Below, in pieces: positions 43,401 through 54,560 of a DNA stretch of 64,000 bases (its first letter is position 1; each line of letters begins with the position of its first letter). The translations under genes were made by a program, and so were the position numbers. Source of the stretch: Mugil cephalus (lineage: Eukaryota; Chordata; Actinopteri; Mugiliformes; Mugilidae); the NCBI RefSeq assembly GCF_022458985.1, contig NC_061788.1:1-64000 (forward strand). The letters are read 5' to 3'. The notes beneath the pieces were generated by a model, which did not search any database, was not told the origin of the DNA, and worked only from the letters and a program-made list of their open reading frames with translations.

Positions 43401-46400
43401 ATGATCTATTTTGAAAAAACACATTTTAGAGAGCGGAATGTTGGTAGATTAGAGTCTTTATTGTCATTACACGGTAGCATAAAACATATACATCGAGGCA
43501 CGATTGAGGCACAGCTCTCCCGTTTGTGCAAAAGATAAATATTCAATAAATAACTAAACTAAACGAGGCATGTACAACAAACTAACTAAAAGGACACTAT
43601 ATACAAATTAGAATGTAAACAGGACTGTATAATATTGCACTTAAGTGAAACTTAAATGACATGATTGTGTCAGCTGTTTTTGTTCAGCGGGGCTATGGCC
43701 CTGTTGTAGAAACTGTCCCTCAGTCTGTTTGTCCTTGTTTTCAGCATCCTGAAACGTCTGCCAGAGGGCAGGAGCTGGAACACCCGGTGTCCTGGGTGTG
43801 AAATGTCTTTCAGGATGCTGCGTGCCTTCCTCAGGCAGCGGGTGCTGTAGAGGTCCTGTAGGGAGGGGAGAGGGTGACCGATGATCTTCTGGGCCGTGTT
43901 AATGACCATCTGTAGTGCCTTTCTATGTGCCATGGTGCAGCTGGAAAACCACATACATAAACAGTATGTCAGCACACTCTCAATGAGCAGCGGTAGAAGA
44001 CAGTCAGCAGGTCCCTCTTTAGGTTGATCCTCTTGAGGATCCCCAGAAAGTGAAGCTGCTGCTGGGCTTTCTTCACAACCGCTGAGGTGTTGGAGCTCCA
44101 TCTGAGGTCTGCATCCATGTGCACACCCAGGAACTTGAAGCTGTGCATCTCCACAGACTCCCCGTTAATGCAGATGGGCTGCAGGTCAGTCTTCCTCCTA
44201 CTGTAGTCCACAAGCATCTCCTTTGTTTTCGAGGTGTTGAGGACCAAGTTGTTTTCGTCACAACACTCCACCAGCCTCTGGACCCCCTCCCTGTAGACAG
44301 TCTCGTCACCACCAGAGATTAGTCCCACTAAGGTGGTGTCGTCTGCAAGTTTAACCATGATGTTGTCTGGGTGGGTGCTGACACAGTCATGGGTGTACAG
44401 AGTGTAGAGCAGAGGACTGAGTACACAGCCCTGTGTGGAGCCGATGTTGAGGCTGAGGGCTGTTGAGAGATGGGGCCCGACTCTGACTCTTTACACCAGG
44501 CGTGTCAAACTCATTTTAGTTCAGGGGCCACATTTAGCCCAATTTGATCTCAATGGGGCCAGACCAGTAACAGAATAGCTTATTAACTGGTAAATGAGGA
44601 CAACTCCAAATGTTTCCCTTTGCTTTAGTGCAAAAAAGTACAGCTACATGTAATGAACAACTATGAATTTCTTAAGAAGTGCAAGGTGCAAGTGCAATTT
44701 CTTATTTTATCAAATATTTTCAGCTGATATCTTCAGTGTAATTTTTGCAAATTTATCTGACGGGCCAGATTGGACCCTCTGGCGGGCCAGTTTTGGCCCC
44801 CGGGCCTTATGTTTGACACCTCTGCTCTACACGGTTGGAGAGGACGTCTAATCCAGCAGCAGGCGGAGGCTGGGAGTCCAATGTCCAGCAGTTTTTCTGT
44901 CAGTCTGTCCGGGAGTATGGTGTTAAAGGCAGAGCTAAAGTCAACAAAGAGCAGTGTGGCATAGCGTCCATGTTGTTCCAGATGGGAGATGGTGGTGTGG
45001 AGCACTGTGCAGATGACATCCTCTGTTGATCTGTTCGCTCTGTATGCAGATTGAAGTCAAATGTGGGTGGGATGCAGGACGTGATGTGGCGTCGGACCAG
45101 TTTCTCGAACAGTTCATGACCACAGGTGTCAGAGCAACTGGTCTGTAGTCATTAAGATTGTTGATGGTGGTCTTTTTAGGCAGCGGGACGATTGTAGTCG
45201 ACTTCAGGCATGGTGGGAAGAAGGACTGGGACAGTGACTCATTAAAGATCCTAGTGAAGACCCCAGCCAGCTGGTCTGCACACTCTCTGAGGACCCTCCC
45301 GGTCACTCCATCTTCAAGGTTCACTGCCCTCAGTGTGCACCTCACCTCATGTTCCTGCACCGAGAAGTTGGAACATGAGGAGGGAGGCTTTTATTAACAC
45401 AACAGCTGTGTACCTGCTCAATATGGCTGCTCACTGTTGACCCAGACAGGTGGCCAAATTATTAGGAACACCTTACAGTGAAGTATCTGACATTTGCAGC
45501 AGTACCTAAGGAGGGAGGCTTTCATTAACACAACAGCTGTGTACCTGCTGGCCATCATAATGGAACAATAAGTCACTCACACCGCCAAATCATTATGACC
45601 ACCTTAGACATGGACAGAGAAGGAGGCCAAATCTCACTACACAGACACTCCACTGTAGCGTATGAACACCTGTGCCTACCGCACACCAGAATGTGCAGCC
45701 AACACTGACTGCACATTCAAATAAGTCTTCCAAAACATCATGACCACCCAGGCCATACAGCAGTACAATGGGTTGGGGACCGTTATTAATGCGACACTGG
45801 TGGCCCAGCTACGGTTCTGGTCTTCTATATTGTTATTGCTTGCGTTTCTTATAGAGGCAATGCAACACAAGGCCTCTATATTGTTATTGTGCGTACTTAT
45901 TATAGAGGCAATGCAACACGATGCCTCTATATTGTTATTGCTCTGTGTTTATTATAGAGGCAATGCAACGCGATGCCTCTATATTATTATTGTGCATACT
46001 TATTCTTCTTAAACGTCTTCCGGCGCAAATTTCGGCGTGCTACTTGTCCCAGAGTTCCTGAGCGATATGTACAATGTTATATCAAAAGGTGCGTCCCGAT
46101 TGGGAATGGTGTGCTATGTCTTTTATAAGGGATTGATGAAACGGGGTGAGAATAAACGACAAAAAAGTGAGATTTTCGTCCGATAGGAATGAATGGGAAA
46201 GCCAGAAAAAAGTGCCAACATTCCGAAATCGCCTGGCTCGCTTTGCTGAATGATTACTCGGCCATGCTTTGGAGTAGAGAAATTCTGAAAAGTTTGTTCG
46301 AGGCACGACAAGTGTAGCTTTCTTTTCCACAAAACGGCGTTTCTGTACCTGCTACGGTTTGGTCGCAGTCGCAGTTTACGTTTGGGTGAAAAAAGTTGAA

Positions 46401-49400
46401 AAATATGGTTTAACATGGGACCCTATGGCCGCACTCTAATCGCACTCTAGCCAGAGGATTTTTCTGTTTTAACCGAAAAAAAGTGGTTCAAAGTTGTCTG
46501 GCGGCCACAAATTTGGAGCTACAAAAATAAAAATTACATAAAAACGTAGGAATTTGTGTTGGCTTTCCGATGGTACATCTTTGATTGATGTATGTCCTAC
46601 AGTTTGGACTCCAGGCTCTTCCGAGCGAGGAGTGCGACCAACATTCCGCCCATCCGCTCCCATGTTAAAAAGACATCAGATTTTCTGTGAAAAATGGCAA
46701 CGCGAGGTGTTCTCTCTCTCGTCACAGCGGCCACAGTTTTCACCGTACGTGCGTGGAACCAACATTAAATCAAAGAGGACCCTCGTCTGACGCTCACAAT
46801 ATGTGCACTACAGCTCATTAATGATTACAGTCACACACATACATACGCGTGCAAGTGCGCCACACACATGCACACACAAACACACAGGAAACTTAACTTT
46901 GTGTTATTACAGTTACAGATACACTCAGGAAGAGTGATAGAATATACAAACATGCGTGCGAAAGCGCGCATTACTCTCACACACAGGCTAACTGTAAAAG
47001 AACTGTGCTAACCATAAGTTCATTGTGCTAAATGTAGGCAAAGTGTGCTAATTCCCGTGTTGACAGAGACGGTACCCCCGGCATTAGCACCCGTATCCCC
47101 TTCAAAATTTCCCAGAGGGAATTTTCTAGTTGTTATTACAGCAATTCAGAATATTCTCCTCTACATTTCCTCTGTCAGGCATGCGTTTGACCATCAAATA
47201 GTATTAGCTGTCAAGACTTTCATTCTTTAACCATTATTTGTACCTCTGAGTAATTTCTTTGAGATTTTTGTACCTCTGCATTTTATTTTGAAAAGTCCGC
47301 GTGACTTCCGGTGTTATCAATCATGACTGTTGTGTCTGGGTTTAGGCGGAAGCACACGGCCCATTGGTAAGCTGTAGCGGAGAAATAGCCTGCTAACAAT
47401 GTATAGTTTGTAAAAATATAACATATTGGCATGTACTGTATTTCACTGTTAGGCAGCCACGGAGGAGTGATATGAGAATGTTGTGAATGAGAGTGTTATT
47501 TAGCGCTCGTAGTTAGCGTTAGAATAACGCCGCCAGCTCGCTAGCATTTTCGCTAGCTCCCGATTAGCATATTAGGCTAATTAGCGTTCTAAGATAGCGC
47601 TTAACTGGTTGTCATTAGCATTAGCTTGTAATGTTAACTGCTAATGTTGGTACTGTGACACTGTGTTTAAGCATGTGGGTTCTCTGTGTTTATTGCAATT
47701 CATTACTTTAATTCATAAGAACACATTTAATTGATATGTATTAAAACATATCATACCACATGTAAGCACTAGATTGCAAGATAAAGTTTTCCCCTTTAGC
47801 CACACACTACTAGCCAGGTAATAATTTTTTCCTTTGAACTGAGAGGGATTTCTGCTTCACCATTAATTAAGACAGGGACTAGATATTAATTGAAAACATT
47901 AGTATTCATTTACAGTTCTTGACTTTATATTAATGTTGTTTTTCATTACAAATAGGTTACAAAAGTACTGGCACAATAGAAAATATTTAGTATGTAGTGC
48001 TGTAATCTCAGTATCAAACAATGAAAATATCAGTTTATAGTATGATTGGAAATAAACAAATAAACTGCAAGTACACAATAATTTGTATAAATCCAAATAA
48101 ATAATAAGGGTAGTACAGTCAAATTCCTAAATAGTACACAAACTAAATTAATCCGTATTATAGGAAAAAATCCGTTATTAATCAAAGACACCAATTCAGT
48201 TCAATTCAGTTTTATTTATATAGCGCCAATAACAACACAAATCGTGTCAAGACGCTTCACAAAAACCAGCCTGCAACCTCCAGAGCAGCCTGAGGGCAAC
48301 GGTGGCAAGGAAAAACTCCCTTTTAACAGGAAGAAACCTTGAGCAGAACCAGGCAACACCACAGGACTATTTATAGTAACAGAAGGTGAATTAAGGAATC
48401 ACTGAATCACAAATCAACGTAAGTGGCCAAATAATCGTGAATGAAAAAATTAACTATAAAAAAACAACAATATAAACAGTAAAAAGATTATGTGCATGTA
48501 TGTGAGTGAGTGAGCTCATTTTGCACCATTTTAGACGTGCCCTTAAAAACAGTGGCGGTTTTTAGCTGCTCCTCAAACACCTCATCCAGTGATGCTACCA
48601 AGTCCACCAGGCCACGAAAATCACCAGGGTTGTTGGAGCCCTCAGTCTCAACTTTGCCTCAAAGAGCCAGCTCAAAAACTTGACCCAGTCGATCAGGTGG
48701 GCTAGGATGTGGTGGTTCTTGCTCACCTCAGTATTGGGATGATGCACCACTAGCCTTTAGCTCCCATCCAGCTGTGTCGCGATGTTTACCCGCCCAAACA
48801 CAGAAAACTTTACACAACTGTCCACGTGGGTGTCAGAGGATTCGTGTTTCTTGACCTTTTACGACAGATGGTGCTATTTGGTGACTCCTGTAGCCGTCCA
48901 CTCTGTGGTGTCTGCCGTGCAGCCATCAGGGTGGAACAGTGTGCAGGGGTAGCAGATTTAAGGTTGTCACAGACCGCTAGCCAGGTTTTCCGCTCAAACC
49001 ATTTTCACGAAAATCCCCGATTATATGATTTCCTTCCTTTGGTAGAAATTTGCCTGACATTTTAATTTGGTCTGGGGGCTCCTAATAGTTTGGTTGCCAT
49101 TTTATCCTCATTGCTACAACGACTGAAAGGTATTTCTTTCAATGAAACAATAGAGTTGCTCTGTACACTTGCCATGCTGATCTTGAAAGGGACTAGTGCG
49201 AAGTGGCGACGCCGTTATATTCACGTCATGTATGAAGAAAGCACATTGGGGCCATATATATATATATAGCTGAAACTGTCTAGAACTGTCACAACCACCG
49301 TAGCACTGTGGAAGAATATGTTAGGAAAAAAATCCTCTTTTATTCCCTTTGGTTGTGCGTCGCCAGATCGGCCTTATGGACAAACTGCCCCTCTATGTAA

Positions 49401-49653
49401 CCTGTTATATTGGTTAATCATTTCAGGTTTATGACCTGTGGTCACCTGTGGTTGTTTTTGTAATAAAAATAAAAGAAGACCAAGGACAAAAATGGAGATA
49501 TAGCTTTGGTGTGCTTCCTGTCAAGCCTTTTCGGAGGAACATTAGCAGTGCTTCACATCAACCATCTGGCAGAACAACAATTTAGTAACGAACTCTGTGC
49601 AGAAATAGACAAAGAAATATCGTATAATAACTTCTGACTCACCGTGTTGACAT
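40401..49653 (-). CDS. Fish AIG1/septin-like P-loop GTPase, gene 2 (538 aa)
   Basis: Coding exons 49643-49653 (ATG TCA ACA CG, donor gtgagt) and 40401-42006 (acceptor tttcaacag). The phase-2 junction gives Arg, and the protein starts [16 protein letters not shown] leader exon 1 (about 49906-49955) precedes. Visible parts: P-loop GETGSGKS at about residues 63-70, DTPG at about 130-133, THSD at about 205-208, a Cys-rich segment ([13 protein letters not shown]) at about 365-400, and a C-terminal coiled coil up to about 530. It shares most residues with gene 1. It carries the longer pre-Cys helix ([13 protein letters not shown]), which looks ancestral, and an acidic run (EEEEEEF). The G-domain motifs are intact, so it is predicted to bind and hydrolyse GTP. 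No signal peptide or membrane helix is seen; cytosolic. Biological role unknown; family knowledge suggests AIG1/GIMAP kinship. The intron is filled by LINE and Helitron-like repeats. Confidence 0.88.
42007..43440. other. Intron of GTPase gene 2, unique part
   Basis: A/T-rich with an A18 run at about 43227; no supported feature. Confidence 0.4.
43445..45360 (-). pseudogene. L2-type LINE reverse transcriptase half, split by a MITE
   Basis: Minus strand, reading from 45360 down: [40 protein letters not shown] (fingers), [15 protein letters not shown] (motif A), then the MITE 44497-44824. It resumes with the ..[19 protein letters not shown] region, [19 protein letters not shown] (ADD catalytic box), [18 protein letters not shown] (thumb), and the C-terminus [16 protein letters not shown] ... 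[16 protein letters not shown]. Its 3' end at about 43445 is TGACAATAAAGACTCTAATC. Frame shifts occur near 43990 and 45100. It lies in the intron of gene 2 in the gene's orientation. Confidence 0.85.
44497..44824. mobile_element. 328-bp hAT MITE
   Basis: The ends CAGGCGTGTCAAACTC and ATGTTTGACACCTCTG form short inverted repeats. The flanks CTTTACAC (44489-44496) and CTCTACAC (44825-44832) are an 8-bp duplication with one change. It splits the LINE reading frame, so it inserted after the LINE. Distinct from, but related to, the 8361 family. Confidence 0.9.
45370..47130 (+). mobile_element. Helitron-like hairpin-CTAG repeat, copy B (permuted)
   Basis: Module order differs from copy A. The GGAGGGAGGCTTTCATTAAC module (45490-45825) comes first, then three head-hairpin units (45851-46000), then the body (46015-46800). 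It then ends in AAAATTTCCCAGAGGGAATT and TTCTAG (CTAG at 47126-47129) followed by T. A second, shorter start of the first module lies at 45370-45420. No coding capacity. Confidence 0.5.
45851..46000. repeat. Three tandem 51-52 bp hairpin units
   Basis: Units begin ATAGAGGCAATGCAAC at 45851, 45902 and 45954. Each forms a hairpin (ATAGAGGCA..TGCCTCTAT) followed by ATTGTTATTG and a spacer. Copy A has only one such unit. Confidence 0.9.
47135..48189. other. Intron of GTPase gene 2, no feature recognised
   Basis: TTAGC-rich stretch near 47510-47640; otherwise nothing. Confidence 0.4.
48190..48350 (-). mobile_element. L2 LINE 3' end fragment
   Basis: Reverse complement of the L2 3' end: TTCAATTCAGTTTTATTTAT, ATAGCGCCAATAACAAC, then AAACTCCCTTTTAACAGGAA. 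Confidence 0.9.
48500..48960 (-). pseudogene. ZMYM1-like (hAT-derived DUF4371) fragment
   Basis: On the minus strand, across two or three frames, one reads [15 protein letters not shown], then [20 protein letters not shown] and [20 protein letters not shown]. These are hallmark segments of ZMYM1-like hAT-derived proteins that are abundant in fish. Both ends are missing and frames change around 48665, so it is a transposon or retrocopy relic in the intron of gene 2. Confidence 0.65.
48961..49642. other. Intron of GTPase gene 2, no feature recognised
   Basis: Short (TA)n at 49254-49268; nothing coding. Confidence 0.4.
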
Positions 49654-49905
49654 GGTGATGATGAAGTGATGATGTGATGGAGATCTGAAGTCGTCTGCTA
49701 AAAAAAATGCAAATAGTAAAATTATATTTTGATTCCTCTGTAATACAGGTAAGTTATAGAGTAATACATTTAAATCTTAGCTACAGACAAACAGACAAAA
49801 GAGCGACTGAGTAACTAAAGACAAATAAAGAAATCAAAGTGTCTCTCTTGACGATCTGTACAGAGTTTCCAATCCTGACTGTGACTGTTTCCTCATTCCT
49901 CTCAC

Positions 49906-50040
49906 CTTGTTGTTGGTGTCAGGAAGCTCTGTGATGCTGCTGAGTCAGAAAGAGCAGAGAGGAGTCAGAGCTCAGAGCTTTTATATTCTCTATCAGTGAA
50001 GGGGACGGACTCTCTGTGGTCACATGATTTCACTGAAACT
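49906..50040 (-). promoter_or_regulatory. Promoter and leader exon of GTPase gene 2
   Basis: On the minus strand: TTCAGTGAA (50029-50037), a GAS-like TTCNNNGAA site beside TGACCACAG; TATA box ATATAAAAG (about 49978-49986); predicted start about 49955; leader ending AACAACAAG at 49906 with donor gtgag. The next exon (49643-49694) holds the ATG. Exon and promoter are conserved at 31155-31290 and in part at 23750-23820. Confidence 0.7.
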
Positions 50041-50189
50041 CTAGCAGGATCCTTCCTGCTTCTTACTGAACTCGAGTGAATGTTTAAAACCTTTCACTGA
50101 CTCCAAACAGAGTCAGAGGCTTTTAAACAGAGTCAGGGTTAAGGTTAGGGTTAGGTCTGATAGAGAATCAGCTTCAGTCTTATTATGTG

Positions 50190-50644
50190 GTTAAAAAAAA
50201 AACTATAGAATCACTTGTGTTTCTCTCTACGAGCTCCTATGCTGCTTGTGTCGTCATCATGGATTTATTTGATTTCACTGACTGTGGTCGCCTCACACAT
50301 GAATTAATCAACCTATCAATCTTTTATTGTTATTGTCAGAATAAAGCAATGGAATTTAGCTTGGAACATTCATATATTCATATATGTGAGTATGTTTGTA
50401 AATACAAGGAATTTGTCTTGGTGTTTGATGCTAAAAATATAAAATAAGATTAAAAAAAAATCAAAACATATACACATACAATACATACAATATGTACAAA
50501 AAACAAAAAGGAACATTTCCAGTGGGATGGTGGTGGGTTTCATGTGTCCGTGGGGGGCCCTGGCATTGTTCAACAGACCCACTGTGGTCTGACCAGTGGT
50601 CTTGCACTCGATGGATTTCAGAGGAGTCCAGGGGGGATGCGAGG
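50190..50644. other. Insert not present upstream of gene 1
   Basis: This stretch separates two blocks that lie closer together upstream of gene 1, so the two flanks differ here. No named family recognised. Confidence 0.35.
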
Positions 50645-50890
50645 GGCAGGTCACACTTGAAAAACAAGATTATAATCTCAACGGGATCTATCTGGTGAAA
50701 TAAAAGTTAAATAAATATTAATGAAAACTCACTGCTCTTATATAACATTTCTTTTATAGTTTCACATGCTCATTTTAGAGTAGGTCAGAGTACAACTACT
50801 TGTGATACTGACAGCAGTTTTATTGGAGATAACAGGTTAGATATAAACACTATATAAAACAATAATTAGCCAGCACCAATAAACTGGAAC
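50645..50890. repeat. Upstream repeat block shared by both GTPase genes
   Basis: Copy of 24020-24290, differing at a handful of positions. Confidence 0.85.
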
Positions 50891-51649
50891 TAACCCTTAG
50901 GATTCACAGTAGTGGTCACTGTAACAGGACCTGAACGCGGCTCTGCTTGTTATTCATCAACCAGTTTTCCAGGTTGCAGAGTGTGACAGTTATAACAGGT
51001 TGTCTGATTATGAATAGAATCAATGAAGTGTTTAACTTTCATTTGTGTTACATCAGATTTCTTAGAGTTTGGTTAGGATAAGCGAGTTCACTCCTCGTTA
51101 TCAAACCTTTATTCATTCTTTAATCACTATTTTCTCCTTTTTTGGAGACTGACCTGATGGAGAATGATGCATGTGTAGCACCTCCAGCTACTTTCAGTGT
51201 CCAGCAATGAAGCTGGATCTGAACTTAAAGCCTCCTGTTCAGAGCTCCAGGAACCTCTGATGCGTAGGATGGATCTCTGATTCAACCACAGACTAACCCT
51301 GGATAGTTCAGGCTTTCTATTTACTCAGATAAATCCTGGACTGATCCAGATTGTTCAATCACACTCACCATCTCACTCTCTTTATGTACAGTAAGGAGGA
51401 AAAATAGAAATAAAAAATAAAAAAAAGACATAATGTCCTTCTGGCTCCGTTTCATGATGATAGCCTACTAAAAAGAAAATGGAGAGTATCTACTCTCTAC
51501 TCTCATCTACTCTCAGAAGGACATTCAAGTTTTTCATTAAACAAGTAGCTACATGCAATGGGAGGAACTTCGGGCTAAGCATGGAGTAGGTGTGCAGCTC
51601 TCTGGCTCCGGCTGCTAACTTTGTCATTTTGAACCCTACTTTTCTCGTC
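50891..51649. other. No gene recognised
   Basis: No supported feature. Confidence 0.4.
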
Positions 51650-51694
51650 ATAACTTCGAGCGACTGAGTCCAATCAGATCTTGACATAGTAATT

Positions 51695-52522
51695 ATGTCA
51701 AGATCTGGGAAACAAACTAAGAAAGACTCTGCAGCAGAGGACTCCGCAGTTTTTGCTAGCAGCCCTGCTAGCATGGCCGCGGAAAAAACATCTCGGATCT
51801 GCTCGAGAGACACAGGACTTCATTAGCCGCTGACTTCAAGTCATCGTTTGCGAGTCTGGAAGCCAAACTGGACAAGGTTCAAGTTGTGGTCGTGGGGCAA
51901 GGACGGCGCATAACTGATCTCGAGTCCAATGCGGAGGAGGTTAGCCAACATTTGCGGCAGCTTGAAGCTACATGCTCGGCGTTGCAGGAAAACAATAAGT
52001 GACTGAAATCCAAACTTTAGAGGAGCACAGCAGAAGACAGAATATTTGTATTGTGGGTCTGCCTGAGTCCGTCGAGGGTCCACGCCCGACTGCTTTTTTC
52101 TCTCAGCTCCTCATTGATGTCCTGGGTGAGCAAATACTCCCTTCCCCCACAGAGCTAGACAGAGCCCACCACAGCATTGCGCCCAAACCTGGCCCATGAG
52201 ACCGACTGCAGCCCGTCATCGCTTCCACCGATATCAGATGAAGGACTTGGTGATACGAGAGGCAAGTAAACAAGGTGAGCTGGACTACTGTGGCCACAAG
52301 ATTCGATTCTACGAGAATTACAGCGTGGATGTTCTGAAGCAGCGAGCTGAATACAAAGAAGTCATGGCTGAACTTTGTAAAAGAGGACTCCGACCTTCTC
52401 TACTTTTCCTGGTGAAGCTGCGCATCACTCTCCAGAGCGGTGAGGAGAAGTGGCTGACTTCTGTCACAGAAGCCACTAAATTCATCCATAACCTGGGAGA
52501 GAATGCACCCGTTCCACCCTGA
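51695..52522 (+). pseudogene. L1-clade LINE ORF1 (nucleic-acid chaperone)
   Basis: Starts MSRSGKQTKKDSAAEDSAVF at 51695. After a shift near 51810 it continues with a coiled-coil region (SFASLEAKLDKVQVVVVGQG, ITDLESNAEEV). Then comes the Transposase_22/RRM part: RRQNICIVGLPESVEGPRP, RAHHSIAPKPGP, RFHRYQMKDLVIREA, DYCGHKIRFYENYS, FLVKLRITLQSGEEKWL. This is the RNA-binding ORF1 protein of vertebrate L1-type LINEs. Stops at about 52000, 52017 and 52197 and the early shift make it non-functional. ORF2 follows at about 53284. Confidence 0.85.
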
Positions 52523-53283
52523 CACTCGGCGATGACTTCATGGGATGGATCTGCCGTAATCTATGATCTATGTGACATCTATGACTGTGAGAAAATAGCT
52601 GTGGACTATTTGATAGGCTTTTCTCCCTGTTTCTTTGATTTGATTTATGTTTTCTTTACTGAGTTATCCAGCTGGGCTTGTCTTTAGGTTTACCTCCCCA
52701 ATTTTTAAATTTTTTTTATTTTTTATCATGAGCTAAGACGAATTCATGAACAGCTATATGACAATTTTGTTGATCATTAAATCTATATTTCATTGTATTT
52801 GTGAGTATTATAAGCTAAAGCAAATTCATGAACAGCTTTATGTCATGTGCTCATTTCATCCGTGTCTTTTCAATACTGTTTTAAAAAATATATATTTTAT
52901 TTTTCCCATGTAGAAGTTCTGGCTTGGAGAGTTTACTACAGTTGTGCAGCGTGCAGGGGGAAGATGCATGATAAGCTGTGATTCTCTGATATTGCTCATA
53001 GTTGCTTAAGCTTCACGGTGTATTTAGTGTTAGTCGTTCAAATTGTAAGCTTTTGTCATAGGGTTAACTATTAAAAACCTATGTTGGAGCTAGTAAAATA
53101 GGAAGTACATTCTAGGGATGTATAGAATGAGACCTGAGGTCTTTTTAAGTTTGCTCACCCTAGAGCAGGGTGAGGGTTTGTTTGGGCTGGTTGTGTGTGT
53201 GCGTTTTTCCCTCTTTTTCTCTTTTTTCTTCTTCTTCCTATGGAGCTACTCACTTTATTCTTTCTGCAAGCCAGCGTTCTATA
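52523..53283. other. Inter-ORF region of the L1 element
   Basis: T-rich sequence between ORF1 and ORF2; longer than usual for an L1 spacer and without recognisable content. Confidence 0.4.
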
Positions 53284-53424
53284 TAAAGGGCGATCTTAAC
53301 TTCATTAGCTGGAATGTTAAGGGGTTAAATCACAATCAAAAGCTTAGGGCTGAGGTAGCCTTTCTCCAGGAAACCCACTTGCATGATTCTGACCATTGGC
53401 GATTAGGTAAATGTTGGGCAGGAC
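53284..53424 (+). pseudogene. L1 ORF2 endonuclease, first piece
   Basis: LNFISWNVKGLNHNQKLR then EVAFLQETHLHDSDHWRLGK, the N-terminus of the L1 APE endonuclease. It has an internal deletion between GLNHNQKLR and EVAFLQETH. It is interrupted at 53424 by the hAT element and resumes at 63405. Confidence 0.85.
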
Positions 53425-53651
53425 CAATGTTCCCTCTAATTTTTCATGAGTCTGGGCATACACACAAGCTCTCTGAGCACACTGAGGACCATTGTGAGCA
53501 ACATCAGATGTGCACACTGTGGCCACACACCAGTATCACACCTGTTGAACACCTAGGATCATAGCAAGTTACATGGCTTATTAAAAAATGTTCATGAAAT
53601 GTGTAGTATGTTATATGTGAGGGTCCTGCTCTGGAAGAAATGAGACATTAC

Positions 53652-54558
53652 GGTTGGATTTAAAGGGGTTAATAAGGCCTTCAGCCTGTGTATAACCTTG
53701 GGAAGAATCAGGAAGAGTGTTACTTCTGTTATCTCACCATATCAGTCGTTGGTAGAATTCTAGGTAGAATAAGGTCACTGTACGTCCCTGAAGTGGAGCT
53801 TTTGGTTCCCTTTACCCCTATGGTGAACTGACCAAAACCTCAGCGCTGAAATCAATATCTATTCTCTGTGAACCAAATAATATCCACAATGTGAGAAATT
53901 GTCGCGTGATTTGTGTGTAGGTGAACTACCCTTTCCACACGGTATGAAGATCCTGGGCTGAAGGAGAGGAAAATATCCTCCTACCAGGAAAGGAATGTAG
54001 TTACACTGGAGGAGCATCTCTTACAGTCAGCGGCCGCAACTAAGTAAAAGGTGACCACTCTGAGTGTCTTGAGTAGATGAGACTAGGAGTTAGGGTTTAA
54101 AAGGCCTCTCTTTGTTTGAATATTTAGGCATGTGGGTCCCCTGGGTATTCAGAGAATAAAAGCTAGCACTCGGAATGTCTGAGTAGATAGATAGATAGAT
54201 TACTTCATTCTCCCTAAGGGAAATGAGGTAAGGGAGTAGGAGTAGGAGAAGTACAGAGTTTAGAGGTCTCTCATTCAGACCATTCAGGCCCGATATTGTC
54301 TGATTGTCTGAGTGTAAAAGACAGCCTCTGAGGTAATACAATAAAAATAAGAAATCATTATAAAATAGCAGAAATAGAGAAAGATAAAAGAGCCTAGGAA
54401 GTTTATGTAGGTAATAATAAGGTTAATAAGGTTTCTTGTGTTTTACTGTTGAGAGTGAGATCTGCAGAGCACGCCGAAGCAGCGGGTGGACGGAAACCTA
54501 ACGGGGATAACATAAGTCCACTGTCTGTTGAAGTAGACTGTTCAGGGTCTAAATAAGT
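53652..54558 (+). repeat. ERV 5' LTR (approximate)
   Basis: 53652-53992 matches the right-hand LTR at 62357-62831 (TTCAGCCTGTGTATAAC, GTCCCTGAAGTGGAGC, GAAATTGTCGCGTGATTTGT), but lacks about 140 bases present on the right (62455-62610). The AATAAA at about 54158 would lie in R. The end is placed before the primer-binding-site-like TGGTGTCGTGACCGG at 54561. Confidence 0.6.
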
Positions 54559-54560
54559 TC

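Noticed and set aside
49254..49268. (TA)n read as a TATA promoter
   Set aside because: Simple dinucleotide repeat with no downstream exon.
50187..50698. Several short ORFs around 50.2-50.7 kb
   Set aside because: All are in the block that differs between the two GTPase upstream regions and none resembles a protein family.
53118..53564. 148-codon ORF as one protein
   Set aside because: Composite of L1 leader, the L1 endonuclease start and hAT sequence joined across an insertion point.
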